Shown: positions 45,201 to 60,200, numbered from the stretch's first letter. The stretch is 64,000 nucleotides of DNA from Chiridota heheva (GCA_020152595.1 JAIGNY010001194.1:2515001-2579000); one strand, 5' to 3'. The notes: generated by a model not told the origin, from the sequence alone. A program made the numbers and translations.

Positions 45201-48200
45201 ATACAGCAAAGGAAGAATTGTAAAGTATCAAACACTTTGTTTGTTGAGGTTTAAGACACTGCGACAGTCATATTCACCAAGAGGGTATTAAAAAAATTTG
45301 GTGTGAGAATAAAGAGAGGATGAAGAAAATGAATCTTAGGAGAGGGATTGGGAGGGTTGAGAAGGAGGAGAAAGAAAAAGGAGAGAGAGAGAGGGAGGGA
45401 GGAGGTGGGACAGGGAGATGGAGGAGAGCAAAAGGGAGGGAGGGAGGTGGGACAGGGAGATGGAGGAGAGCAAAAGGGAGGGAGGGAGGTGAGACAGCGA
45501 GATGGAGGAGAGCAAAGGGAGGGAGGGAGGGAGGTGAGACAGCGAGATGGAGGAGAGCAAAAGGGAGGGAGGGAGGGAGGTGAGACAGCGAGATGGAGGA
45601 GAGCAAAAGGGAGGGAGGGGGGGAGGTGAGACAGCGAGATGGAGGAGAGCAAAAGGGGGGAGGGGGGAGGTGAGACAGCGAGATGGAGGAGAGCAGGGGA
45701 GGGAGGGAGGAGAGGGAGGAGAGTAAGGGAGGGAGGGGAGAGGGAGGAGAGCGAGAAGGAGAGAGGGAGGAGAGCGAGAAGGAGAGAGGGAGGAGAGCGA
45801 GAAGGAGAGAGGGCAGAGACAAGAGGGAGGGCAGAGACAAGAGGGAGGGCAGAGACCAGAGGGAGGGAGGCTGAATAGTCTATCTTGTATAAAGGGTCTC
45901 TTTTTTTCCCAGAGGAATATTTCTTGACTTGATAAATCTGTCAATGTCCTTAGCACCTTCCTGATAAAATAAAGTGAAAAGTGTCATAATCTAATGCTCC
46001 CATGGCTTGACACAGTATGAATTTACAGTAGTTTAAAAAAGATCATAAAAACTCTCTGTATGGCATTTCAGCTTAAATAAACCATGTCCCACACAGTTTG
46101 ACTTAATTTTTGATGTCTGTATTTGCTTGATATTTGTTTTTGTTCAATTTATTTGATCTGTCCTTGTTTAATTTCATTTGTTTGAAATCTGTATTTGTTT
46201 GATAACTGTTTTACTTGACATATTCTATTTGTTATCTATATTTCCTTGATGCTAGAATTTGGTTGACCTCTATTCTATTTGTTATCTATATTTCCTTGAT
46301 TTTGCTTGACCTCTATTCTATTTAAAAACTATTTGTTTGACACTTTATCTTGTTGATATTTATTTTCCTTGTTTATCTTGTTCTGTTTAATATTTGTATT
46401 TGATTTTATATTGATATCTTTGATATCTAGTTCTTTTTGATATTTATACTTGTTTACATCTTTATTTGTTGATATTTATATTTCTTTGTTAATATTTATA
46501 TTTCTTTCTTGATATTTATATTTCTTTGTTGATATTTATATTTCTTTATTGATGATTATATTTCTTTGCTGATATTTATATTTCTTTGTTGATATTTATA
46601 TTTCTTTGTTGATATTTATATTTCTTTGTTGATATTTATATTTCTTTGTTGATATTTATATTTCTTTATTGATGATTATATTTCTTTGTTGATATTATAT
46701 TTCTTTGTTGATATTTATATTTATTTCTTTGTTGATATCTATATTTTTTGTTGATATTTATATTTATATTTTTTTGATAATTATATTTCTTTGTTTGTTT
46801 ATATTTCTTTTTATATTTCTTTGTTGATATCTTTGTTGATATTTGTATTTCTTGTTGATATTTATATCCATTTATTTTATCTATTTATATTTTTGTCATC
46901 CATTTGTTATTTATATTTATTTAATTGGTAATTTTATTTCTTTGATACATTTATTTGTCTGACATTTGTAACTATCTGATATCTATATTTATTTCATATC
47001 TTTAATTACTTGACCCTTTATTTGCATTGCATCTTATTTGCTTAATATCTATTCTTTTTACATCTATAGGACTCACCAATAATACTTCCCCTTGAAACCA
47101 AGACTTGCGTACATTCTTCGTTGAGACAACACAGAATGAAGCAGAGCCAGACAGAAAACAATCTCACTCAATGGCTGCAAAAGAAAATAGTGGTTAAGTA
47201 AATAATACACGATCTTTCTCTACTTTGCGGAAAAACATAGTTGAATGTCTCTAGTGTTCTTCTGTGGTCCACAACAACGTATCATGCTGTACCTCAAACA
47301 CTAAATATGGGTCATCTTAAATGAGGAGTATGCTAAATTTTCCAAAAAGACGATGACAGCTTTTACATTGGCAATAAGACAGTGTTGGGATACCTTGTAA
47401 TTGTTCTCACAAAGATAAAAAAAAATGGCTGCTGTTCCCATAAACGCATGAGCCACAATGGCATGGGGACCAGGGCCCACCTAAAGGCCTGGCGTGGTCA
47501 ATGGATGGAGCCCTCCTGAGAGTTTTTCATGCTTTTGAGCCTTCAAAATGCTTGTAATTCATGTTGTGGAAACAATTTTCGACATTTGACTTTTATTTAT
47601 GATTGATTTGTTCCTGCTGAGATGAAAGGCATTCCTGAGGTTTGCGCCATTCGCAAAGTTTTCCAATGTTGGCTATAGACTGCAATATCGCCTCTGTTTT
47701 GACATAGTGACAAATATTCATGTCAAATGCAGGGCTGAGTGGAAAAGAATTTTATTTTTATCTTGACACTACATTCGTCACGTCACTATAGAATGAGAAT
47801 GGTAGTAGGGTGTAATATGCCAAAATCTTAATGTTGTCATTGTGAATTCTTTTTGCATGAGAAACTACTTCATAAATACAAACAAAATAAACATACTACG
47901 GGAGAATTTGGAAAGCAACCAAATTCAAATTCACTGATACTACAGTAGAGATTTACAAAGTAAGATATACATGGTTCAAAGGTTAGGGAGACGAAACAGC
48001 ATTACGAAGGTATAGCTGGTATAATATTGCTTGTTCATACACATTTTTTATACTTAGATTTAAAGGAATATTCCCATGAATTTGTATTTCATAAATATGA
48101 TAAAGGACTATGAGAGAAACAATTTGGTGTAAAAATCATGTTGCTTTTTTTTTTCCATTTAGGAGTTATTGCATTTTAAAATTTGGGTGAGTGTGTTGAA

Positions 48201-51200
48201 AAGTGACCTCACAGTGTGCAGTGTGATGTCATAAAGGTCAATCTTGTGTATTTCTTTGAAAATTAATTGCCTCTTCCTCAATTAATCAAAGCATTTTTTG
48301 TTCATTTATTGAGATGAGGTATAACATACACTTTATAAGAATGTGCTTTGCCCATCTGCCCATGGACCTTCAGCAAAAGTGAAAGAAAAACATTTTTTTT
48401 TTAATTGTAGAAATACATAAGAATTGTCTTGGATCTGCCTTTATGATATCACATTTCACACCAGGTCACTTTTCAACACACTAGCACAACCTTTGAAATG
48501 CAATAACTCCTAAACAGAAAAATAAATCAATGTGATTTTTCACCATATTGTTTCTTTGATAGTCCTCTATCATACACATAAAAATGAAATTCATGGCAAT
48601 ATTCCATTAAGGCACAAAGAATCATTCAACTATGCAACGTTTTCCGTTTAAAGATCTGAAACAACTAAACACCGAAATTAAGTGAGAAAAGCAACTTCCC
48701 TATGAAAAACAAGAGTAACAGTCTGACATATATCAATCTGACAACATCAGTTTGTCACAAGATAATGTACAATTCAAATTAAAGGTGTGTTCCCTCTAGT
48801 CCAATCACATTGCAGAAAAAACTTAAGATGTACATGAAATCAAACTACATGACATAATATGTAACTTCAAGTATTTTAGAATTACCAGTCTATCATTAAA
48901 AATCTTACCTTGTTCAAGCCCACTTTCATATGCATATCCTGTTTCTGCAGCCAAAGTGTCGCGTAGTTAAAGTGATACATCAGATGAGACTTGAAGTCAA
49001 ACATCATTGCACAAACTCTTTTCAGGCTGTGCTTCAAAATCAATCCTGCAATGAACAAATATTCATAAGATATTACCAATTTGCTTAGAAATGGCTGGTG
49101 CTGCAAGTCTACTTACATGTGTGAGATTCACACACTCATTTACACCACAGTTGCTATGTCAAGTACCAACAAATTTTAAAACATTTTTCCTGATCAAAAG
49201 CATTTTTCAAGAATCCTTTAAGATGGTGATACATGATTACCTTCATTGCTAGTTTGTTTGTTTGATGAGGGCTTAACGGCACCACAACAGCAAGGGTCAA
49301 ATTGTGCCTTAGAGGTTAAATCATTCCAGAGGTAGAAAGGAGAGATTTAATTTTACTAACCAGAAAATACACGCGGTGGTTCGAAGACATAAAATTTTAG
49401 GAAAGGTGTATACCGTTTTGAAGGAATATCAGCATTTTATATCATTTCTGGAGTCTGGTGCTAGACATTTTGTTACAAATTTGTTAAAGGAATATAACCA
49501 TGGATTTTTATTTTTTATATATGATAGAGATAAATTTGAGAAATAAAGTGGTGAAAAAAACTATGTTAATATATCATTCCATTTAAAAGTTACAAAATTT
49601 TAAAAGTATTTTTATGTGATTAAATTGATAAGAAATACATATGAACTGTGCTGGAATTGCCTTAATAACATCACCAAGCTGAAGGACATATACTGTACGA
49701 GGTGTTTTTAAGAACATTTTTCTACTCTTTAAATTGTTATAACTTCTAAACGGAATACGATAGTAACAAGATTTTTCTACCACTTTGTTTCTACAAATTT
49801 TCTCTATCATATATGAAAAATAAAGGGAAAAAAATTAAAATCCATGGGAATATTCCTTTAAAGATATATGGACAGGTAGCAACACACTAAGCTTAATTAA
49901 AAGAAAAACAAAGCTGCAAATATCCAAAAGCCTCATCGAAATCAGTTACAAGATGAATTAGTTCAGGGGTCAAGCAAGATTATCTATATGAAAGAGGAGT
50001 TTAATAGAAACAAAATGCTGAAGAACGTATTCAAAAATCCTATTCTGCTAAGGAGATATTCAAGTTTAAAGCTGTCTCTTTGGTGTAGAAAGGGTGTAGT
50101 ATGTCTACTACGGAAGGTTTAACACCCTCATCCTCACTCTTAACAATTGTTAATGTATTTTCAGTGCTGTCAGAACGGGGTGAGAGGGGTGGGGGGGGGT
50201 AAGAAGTGCAGTCCCACCCCCCAATAATTTACAGACCTTTAAATAGGAATTGATGTGGTGTTTTCGCCTTTTGTCATTGCAAATTAAAAAAACAATGCTC
50301 CTGGCCTGGTCATGACGCACCATACAAGTGTACACGAACATTACTCTGTTACTAATGGCTTCAGACCGGGTGTTAAGTGGGATCAGTGAATACACCGAGC
50401 CCAATGCTTTTATTGCTACATGCGTACCATATCGGCCATGTTGTCCAGTAAAACGCAGAAATGTTTTGTACGTTGTGCTATCCATTGGTTGCATTGCTGT
50501 GCAAAAAATGTACGAGTCCCTTATCATATTCCAAAAACTTTATGTAGGGAGAAGGGAGAAGAAAGGGGGTGGGGGTGGGGGTTATGGGTCGTACATTTAT
50601 TGAAAATATTGGTAAAATTTGACACTTGCGTTTTTATTTCCCGAAAATGAAGAAAAATTAACAAAAATGGAAAAACATTTCTAGAGAATTGAAGAAAACT
50701 TGTCAAAAATCAAAGAAAATTTCACGAAAATGAAGGAAATTGCACAAAAATTAAAGAGATTTTACAATAATGAAGGAAATTTTGCAAAAATTGAAAGAGA
50801 TTTTCCCTAATAGTACCTGACATTCTTTCTTTAAAAGTAATACAAGCCTCTCAACTCTCTATTTCCTGGAAATTTCTTTCATTTATGGGTAGCTTTTTGG
50901 ATCTTTATTTTTCGAAAAAAAACCCTTCAATCTTCACAAAATTTTCTTTCTTTCTGGGCAACTTTCTTAAATTTTTAGAACATTTTCGGGAAATTGTCTT
51001 CATTTTCGGGTAGTTTTTTCATTTTTCAGCAACTTTCCTGTAAATATCAGGAAAGTTTGCCAATTTTCGTAAAGTTTCTTTTAATATTCAGAAAATTTTC
51101 TTCAACATTTGAAAAATCTTGAAGAAAATGTCCAAGCGGGGAGGAAGCATGCATCGGGAAAGGTGAAATCCTCTCATCCCCTGCCTGCCTCTACCAACCA

Positions 51201-54200
51201 ACCTATCAATTGGCTCCATGACCAGTGAAAAATCCTTTGAAAAAATTCTGTCTACCTGTCTCACTTTACCCCTCTAAATGGCTTTAAGTGAGAACATTTT
51301 AGACCCACAAAAGGGGTAAAATGCACCAACTTCCAGGGCTTTGCCCCCTGGATCCCTACTGGGGCTACGCCAAGGACCCTAACGGGGGCCTTTAAGCAGG
51401 CCCCTCGACCCCACACCGGAAACCTTGTGCTTTGTGCTCGGATAGCGCTGACGTGCAATAAACTCAATTTATAATTCAGCCCCCCCTCCCTCCCTAATAT
51501 CAAAAATTTTCTGACGGCACTGTATTTTAAAGAAAATTTATCTAACTTTTCTACCGTTTGCTCTATTTTCTCAAACTTACTTCAGATGGTAAATTATAAT
51601 TACCCTTACTAGATTCTGTTTGACTACTTTCCTGACATATGCATTGCTTGTAAAACCACAAAATTTCATTATAAAATATGATAGAATACATAAAGACTTT
51701 GAGGAATCTGAGGCTATGACATCACAACTAGTCTGATTTCAGTCATTTCTACACAAATTATCATAAGTTGTTCTGCTCCTTAAAGTTTCAGACAGTTAGA
51801 CCCGGCCTGATACATAACCAGGTCAGGTCAGATTTTTCCTCTTTATTTTCTTTATTCTAAAAACGTTAGTTGTTGTGGAAGTTGGTGCTGAGTATCATAT
51901 TAGCAATGGATGAAGTCCTTATTGTGTGCTTATTTTAATTAAGATAAAGTGGTTTCACTATTAGCTACAGTAAGTTTGTGGTTATGATTTTGGAACAAAT
52001 TTTTAAGGAGAAGGGTTATGATTTTGCTGTTTTAAATGCTTTCTTCAACTTTTTTAAGGACCACTGAACTAATCCTTTTATAATTTTACAGCATTTATTT
52101 TGCCTTATTATAATCAGTTTTCATTTTTTAAATTTGTGACATCAGAATGAGACAACCTAAGTATTTCCTTGATATATTAACTTATGTTTTTCAATCCTTC
52201 ACCAACATTCTTTGAATATCATGAAGCAATATCTTTAGGAGAAATGGTCCGTCAACCATTCACAGTTAATGCACAAATCGCCTCAGGCATATGATACACA
52301 GCCATCTTTATCACCAGTTTGAAAACAAATTTCTAAAACATCTAACATGGATGAGTGATTTCAATCACAAAAGTGCCTTGTGTGTATTCAGTACTGAATT
52401 TCTGTAATCTTATACACACAAAATAAGCTTAGGATACTTGGCTGTGGTGTGCATGGGAATGGCAGACAAACAATCATTGTTTAAGTGGAACACAATATAC
52501 TGAACAGGAAGTCAGGTTGGTAATTGTCATACCACAGTTTTCAGGATAAACTCAGGTGTCAGGTGCGGGTAGGCTTTAAAAAGAAACTTTTTGGCATGAT
52601 GTTGATATGACCAAGAGGTTCTGAATCTCAATTATATCCTCGATCAAATTTTAACCGCAAAAAAACAAGTGCTGATTTTTAGTGACTAGAATTTAAGACA
52701 GACTTTAAAAAGATTACATTAAATATGTTAAGCCTCATTCTTTATCATACATCACAGCTTTTGCATATATCAAAAGTTCTTTAAACTTTGTGATCAATTT
52801 TCATTCTGATTTAAACTTTGATTTCAGATCAAAAATTTTAAAAGCATTGTAATCTGACAATGGTGGTGAATCTGCAGTGCTGACAAGGATCAACCTGAGC
52901 TAGGGTGGACAGTGCTAGGTGACTTGTCAATGTCCTCATCACCTTGTACCCCTTCCCCCTCCCCCACACAAAATTCATGAGCAAATTCTTAATATCACAC
53001 TACAAAGTCAGTCAAAAGATGATCATATACTATTTAAACAAAGTTAGCTCATAGTAATCATAATAAGCTCATAGTAATCATAATAGGCTCATAGTAATCA
53101 TAATAAACCCATAGTAATCATAGGCTCATAGTAATCATAATAAGCTCATAGTAATCATAATAAGCTCATAGTAATCATAATAAGCTCATAGTAATCATAA
53201 TAAGCTCATAGTAATCATAATAAGCTCATAGTAATTCATAATAAGCTCATAGTAATCATAATAAGCTCATATAGTAATCATAATACGCCCATAGTAATCA
53301 TAATAAGCCCATAGTAATCATAATAAGCCCAATAGCAGTCATAATAAGCTCATAGTAGTCATAATAAGCTCATAGTAATCATAAGCTCATAGTAATCATA
53401 ATAAGTTTATAGTATTCATAATAAGCTCATAGTAATTATAATAAGCTCATAGTAATCATAATAAGCTCATAGTAATCATAACAAAGTAATCATAATAAGC
53501 TCATAGTAATCATAATAAGCTCATAGTAATCATAATAAGCTCAAAGTAATCATAATAATAAGTAATCATAAGAAGCTCATAGTAATCATAATAAGCTCAA
53601 ATTGTAATCATAATAAGCTCATAGTAATCATAATAGCTCAAAATCATAAGCCCATAGTAAGCTAAGCTCATAGTAATCATAATAAGCCCATAGTAATCAT
53701 AATAAGCTCATAGCAATCATAATAAGCTCATAGTAATCATAATAAGCTCATAGTAATTATAATAAGCTCATAGTAATTATATTAGGCTCATAGTAATCAT
53801 AATAAGCTCATAGTAGTCATAATAGGCTCATAGTAGTCATAATCTCAGTAATCATAGTAATCATAATAAGCTCATAGTAATCATAATAAGTAATCTCATA
53901 GTAATCATAATAAGCTCATAGTAATCATATTAAGCTCTTAGTAATCATATCAAGCTCATAGTAATCATAATAAGCTCATAGTAATCATAATAAGCCCATA
54001 TAGTAATCATAATACACCCATAGTAATCATAACAAGCCCATAGTAATCATAATAAGCCCATAGCATTCATAATAATAAGTAATCATAATAAGCTCATAGT
54101 AATCATAATAAGTTCATAATAATCATAATAAGCTCTTAGTAATCATAATAAGTTTATAGTAATCATAATAAGCCCATAGTTATCATAATAAGCTCATAGT

Positions 54201-57200
54201 ATTCATAATAAGCTCATAGTAATCATAATACGCCCATAGTAATCATAATAAGCCCATAGTAATCATAATAAGCCCATAGCAGTCATAATAAGCTCATAGT
54301 AGTCATAATAAGCTCATAGTAATCATAATAAGGTCATATATAAGCTCAAAGTGATTATAAATTAGCTCATAGTAATCATACTAAGCTCATGTTAATCATA
54401 ATAATCTCATAATAATCTTAATAAGCCCAAAGTTATCATAAATAAGCTCAAACTATCATAACTTAGCTCAAAGTGATCATAATTTGTTTAATTCACAGAC
54501 TTAAACATTCAGTCAAAAACATAGTAGCCTGCAAATAAAAGCTAATCTGCAATGGTGATAATCAACAACTTAAAACTGGGGTGGACAGTTCTGGGTGCTG
54601 GGTTCCTCAGCGCTAACTTCACCCGCCCTTCCCCCTCCCCCACACACAATTCATTGTAAAAATTCACAATAACACACTACAAAGTCAGTCAAGAGACAAT
54701 CATATAACCGTTATACAAAAATAGCTAAAAATGTTTATACTTTTTTTAAATTCTGACTTAAAAATGGAAAAGAATCATAACCTGGTAATGGAGGAGAATC
54801 TGCAGTGGTGACAAGGAACAACCTGAAGTTGGGGTGGACGGTGCTGAGTTCCTTGTCGCTGTCCCTATCACTAATGTCCCCATCACTACTTAATAGGACA
54901 TGACTTTGAGGCCTACTGTATGGATCACGCTGACTGACAGCATCCTGTTTGCTGGTAGTCTTATCTTCATCTGTGCTGAGTGGAATTTCCAATAGATGCT
55001 GTTTGGGGAGATAGTAAAAGCTGTTTGTAAGTAGGTGGTAAGCAAATCTATTGAACTACATGAATGATTGTGTTGTACAGAAAATTATATATCAAAGGAG
55101 TTTATGGACCTGTACCATCAAACTTGATTGAAAGAAATTAAAAATAATTTAAAACAAATCTGAAAGTTTATCAGCTACTGGCAATTTTACGCACATCCTA
55201 CACACAATATGCAAATTAGTAACATACTATCAAGCAAGGGCTTTACTTTCATTATTCTAATGCATTTTGCCTAAATAATTGTCTTTTCATTGTGAGTAAA
55301 AACAATCTTTACATTTTACCCTGGATCAAATGCTGCTCTGTATTATATTGAATTGGTGCAACCAATAGAAAAAGCACCAACAAAAGCATGCTATAATCTA
55401 TGCATATGTCATATTCTATCAAATGATTAAAGGGCTCATAACTTCAAACTAAAAACGTAATAAGATATTTCTAAACTTTCAACAGAGAAAGTCAATACTT
55501 TCAAAAATTGAACTTGCTACAAGTATCTGAACCTTTAAATAATATTTTCAATCTAAATTCAAAACAAAATAAGCAGGGTGACAGTCCAAAGGTAGGCTTG
55601 TTGGCATCTGGCTATAAAGCACAACCAATCAATATAATAAAATAAAAAGAACTCTCAATTTTGAACAGTGAGTAATCAGATTTTAAGTATCAATTGTAGA
55701 ATTTTATGCAATGCCTTATTAAAGCAAATTTCAAAAACGTTTTTCTTTGCCTAACCTTATCTAGCTACTGTGGTGTAGCGCTTATCATACCTGTCTACAG
55801 ACCACGAGGCCCTGGCTTCAAGCCTGGGTTGGGTAGACATGCCAGTGCACCACAACTGGTTATCAAAGGCCATGGACATTGACTTGGTTGTCGATGTTAT
55901 GTCTGTCCGTACGTCGTACCTGTATTCTTGTCCGGGTCGTATTAAGCGTTTCGTGATAGCATTGTTACTATCATAACCAAATACGCAGGCAACGACCTCG
56001 TCATTGTAATTGTGTGCTCACTCGTCGTCGTCAGCAACGATGTCATGGAAGATACATGATTTCTTCATGAAAGAGAGATTATCATTTTATATCACCTTTA
56101 ATTCGTCCTGAAACTCTGAATCCCATTGGCTGACAGCTTGACAATTCTCTAACAATAGCCAATGGCCATTCTTCTTGCATTCCTTTAAGAGTTTAGTGGC
56201 TTGCTTCATCTGTGCAGGTGTTCCGAGGCTAAGAGAGTGTGACTGGTACTGAAGACCGATCTGATCGCAGTAATCCCACAAGCTTGCTGTCGGGTGTCTC
56301 ATTGTAAAACCTGTACGATAAATAAAGGTAACGAGGTATCGATCAAAATGCAGTAATGGGAAGACTATAAAGGAGAAGAAACAAGTGCCAGAGCCATTAT
56401 AACCACTTTAAGGCTCGTCGTCCAATCATTCACAGGTCAGAAGAAACTAGGTCATTAACTGTATACACAATATAATTTAAACACTAACAGAACAGGTATA
56501 ATTAAAGATTAATGTTGAGGCAGAGTGTTTATATACACATTTAATGCACGGGTCAAAGGACTTTGACACAAGTGGAATGGCTGACTTTAGGAGGGCCATC
56601 CACGAGTGCAAAGTCCTTTGAACAGTGCATTAAATGCGTAATATAAACACGATGCCAAAACATTATTCTTTATATAAAATTTAGCTCGTTTAAAATGCAG
56701 CAAAAACAACAAAAAAGACTGAAAAAGAGAACAGTTTACATGTATGTTTTCGCTTTATTAAAGCATTCACCTGTATTTCACCTATTATTAAAGCATTCAC
56801 CTGTTATTAAAGCATTCACCGCTTTTTAAAGCATTCACATGTTATTAAAGCATTCACCTGTTATTAAAGCATTCATTTGTTATTAAAGCATTCACCTGTT
56901 ATTAAAGCATTCACCTGTTATTAAAACATTCACCTCTTATTAAAGCATTCACCTGTTATTAAAGCATTCACCTGTTATTAAAACATTCACCTGTTATTAA
57001 AACATTCACCTGTTATTAAAGCATTCACCTGTTGTTAAAGCATTCACCTGTTATTAAAACATTCACCTGTTATTAAAACATTCACCTGGTATTAAAGCAT
57101 TCACTTTTTTTAGCATTCACCTGTTATTAAAGCATTCAACTGTTACTAAAGCATTCACCTGTTATCAAAAAATTTACCTATTATTAAAACATTCACCTGT

Positions 57201-60200
57201 TATTAAAACATTCACCTGTTATTAAAGCATTCAACTGTTATTAAAGCATTCAACTCTTACTAAAGCATTCACCTGTTATCAAAACATTCACCTGTTCTAA
57301 AAAATGAATAAACCAAATAATCAAGGACGTGCATTACCAGATTTAATGCACGGGTCATGACAATGCAAATACTCAATAGAAATTTAATAAAGTCATAACA
57401 ATAACATCAATAATAATGAAAATGTATTGTGATCCAGTATCCATTAAAAAAGATGCTCATGGGGAAGTAAAATAACAATGCAAAATATTAAACTATGATG
57501 CAAAACTCACAGAAAAAGGGAAATGCTTTAGCAATACACACAAACACAGAACCTATGGGGACTGTCTTAAATGATGGTTCAAATGATTTCAGAGAAGTTC
57601 AGAGTTTGCTATGGTATGGAAGCCTGTTAGAAAATAAAAAGCTATGAATACCCGTGGATTGGACACACCCACAGGAAGGAAGGAAAACTCATCCAAGACA
57701 ACCCTTTACTTCCAAATACCCTTACTCCTTTTACCCTTTACTTCGTGGAACCGAAAGTTAATCCTTCCGCTGTCCATGAGAAAGAACTCATTCCATTTCC
57801 ATTTTAATTTAATCCCACTATTTATTACATTATTGTTCAACGATCCCATTATCCATTTGTTTTTGAATATTCATTTGTTTTTGATTACTTGTTTTTGATT
57901 ACTTGTTTTTGGTATGGGCATGTACTGTAAATTTGTGTCTACTGTACCTTCATGTTTTTTTGTGTTTAAAACATTATTAATTCTTTTCTTTGATCAAAAA
58001 TTGTTAAATCAATATACTTATATTTGTATGCAATAGGCTGGAGGCCTGAACATTGAATGAAATAAATAATAACAATCCTATGTACAAAATGAGTGGCTTG
58101 AGAAATCTATCTACAGGAAGATACACCACAATCTCACATTCTTCTCAATTCTTTGCTAACTTTATGAAGATATTTATGTTAGTTTTGTTTGTTTGTTTGT
58201 TTGTTTGATGAGGGCTTAATGGCACCATGGCAGTGAGGATCAAATTGTGCCAGAGAGGTTAGATCATTCCAGAGGTAGGAAGAAATGAAAATAGGAGAAG
58301 TCTGAGAGAAGTACAGGGGTTAAGAGCCAGGAAACTGGAATTAAAAGAGGAAGTGCAGGGTTTAAAAAATGGGAAAAAGTAGGGTGGAAGAGTAGGACTA
58401 AATATGATTGTATAGAGAGGCATGATGAAGGAAGGAGGGTTTTTTCTGGAAGAGCTCGGCTATGGAGCTGTGAGGGAAGCTCTGGGGAGGTTATACAGGG
58501 GGCAGGCAAGGAGGACATGGTGGACTGTGAGGGGGAAATGACAGTTATTGCAGAGGGGTCGGGGAGCCAGTAAGGGAGGTGGGAGTGATTAGGTGGGTGT
58601 GACCTTTCTAAGGTGGGTAATGTGGATGTTGTCGATACGGGAAAGATTGTGGATGGTGGATTTGATCGGAATGGTGGGATGGATGTCGTAGAGTTTGTTA
58701 TCAATTTGGGAGTCCCATGATGTTTGCCAGCAGTCACGAACAAGGGAAGCAATAAGCGGTTTGATGTCAGAAAGAGTTTTGGGAAAGGGGTAGGGGAGGT
58801 TGAGGGCAAGCTTAGTGGCTTAATCAGCTCTGTCATTGCCGGGGATGCCAACATGGCTGGGTATCCAGAAGAAAAGAGTATTATTTATAAAAAAAAGTTA
58901 ATTCTGATCATCATCTAAAATATGTCTAAATCAGTAAAAATAATTTAATCAACAACCAACATTTGTGTAAAATTATGCATTGAAATCATCTTTGATTTGT
59001 TTTGTTAAATGGACTATAAAAAGGGTCTCAATCTTCCAGGTTTTCACAAGAGATGGAACTCAAATCATTCTAAAACGAAATGAATTATTTCACCAGAAAA
59101 AAATATAAGTCTGGAACAAAATAAATATCAGACCTAACAATATCTCTAATATCACACTCATCCTTTCGTTACGGAAAAACTAAATCAATATCAATACCTT
59201 TAAGTTGACCTTCACTTTGTTTGCTTACCATTACTGTTTGAAGATGAAAGGCAAAAAGTTATGATGGGGTGAGGGGGTAATTTTATACACCTTATTTCAA
59301 ATTAAAAGACCATGTTGAGCACCCACTTGTGATTAATTGGCACAGCTCCCTACTGTGGCAATGAAGGCCAATTGTGGAAAGACAGATTCTGCTACAGTTT
59401 TGGCAGGTAAAGACTTGACTGATTGGTGGTGGTGACTGCCTTGCCATCCTTCTGGCTCTTCTGACATCTGCCACAGTCTGAAAAGAATTCCCACAGCTTT
59501 GTAGACCCTTTCTGACCTCACTCTTCCAGGCTGATCAACAGTTTCCTCCCAAGCACTGTTGAATGGATTTCAGTCATGCTACAGACATCACGGTAACAAA
59601 GGAGAGGGTGACCTGTATGTGTGTAGCCTTGTTTAAGCTCACCATAGAGGAGAACGTTTGGAAATCTACCATCATCCATGTGGCGCACATGTCCAAGCCA
59701 ACGGTGCCTGTGTTGCTTCAGCAGTGTGAACATGGATGACATCACAGCCATGGCAAGGACCTCATTACTGAAGACTTTGTGTCTTTCCAGTCGATTTGGA
59801 AAATATGTTTGAGGAATCTGCATGTTGAATGAATGCAGCTTTCTCTCCTGACTAGCACAGATGGTCCATGTTTCACTTCCATACAACAGTGTGTGCTAAG
59901 CATGCAAGCTTGGTAGACTGCCATCTTCATGCGAACTGTCAAATTCTTGTTATCTCAGATGAGTTTGAACAGTCGTAGCTGTTTTTTCAATTTGTCTGTT
60001 ATTTTGTCGAATAAAGTTGTCGCAAAGTGCCTAATCGGGGGAACAAGCCTCCTATACTTGAAAAGGGGGCAAATAATTATTACAAAATAAGGGACTTTCA
60101 TATCAATCAATTCTTACCTGTAGTTCCATCTGCGTCTTCATATGAGCTGCTTGGAAGTACAAATACAACAGGGACCTGAGGTGAGGTTAAAGCCATCAGA

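Larger units (their letters stand above)
45189..47076 (-). other. Intron 8 with two minisatellites
   Basis: Non-coding; the long open frames here come from the purine-rich repeat. Confidence 0.75.
49955..52085. mobile_element. MITE family A copy interrupted by two other elements
   Basis: Left arm from GAATTAGTTCAGGGGTCAAG to about 50161. The centre resumes at 51529 and runs to about 51766. The right arm is at 52014-52085, ending ACTGAACTAATCCTTTTATA. Removing the two inserts gives the family order. Confidence 0.8.
49046..54781 (-). other. Intron 6, large and repeat-filled
   Basis: Holds a LINE tail (49249), MITE-B (49483), a MITE-A split by two insertions (49955-52085), decayed copies of exon 6 and a 20-bp minisatellite. 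Confidence 0.75.
56311..60117 (-). other. Intron 4 with minisatellite and LINE tails
   Basis: Non-coding apart from mobile-element remnants listed separately. Confidence 0.75.

Noticed and set aside
45251-45956. Ser/Leu/Pro-rich proteins of up to 206 residues on the minus strand
   Set aside because: Several overlapping frames are open at once because of the purine repeat, and the splice phases of the dynein-like exons skip this region.
53041-54480. CRISPR-like array (20-bp repeats)
   Set aside because: Repeats are contiguous without unique spacers and the DNA is an animal intron.
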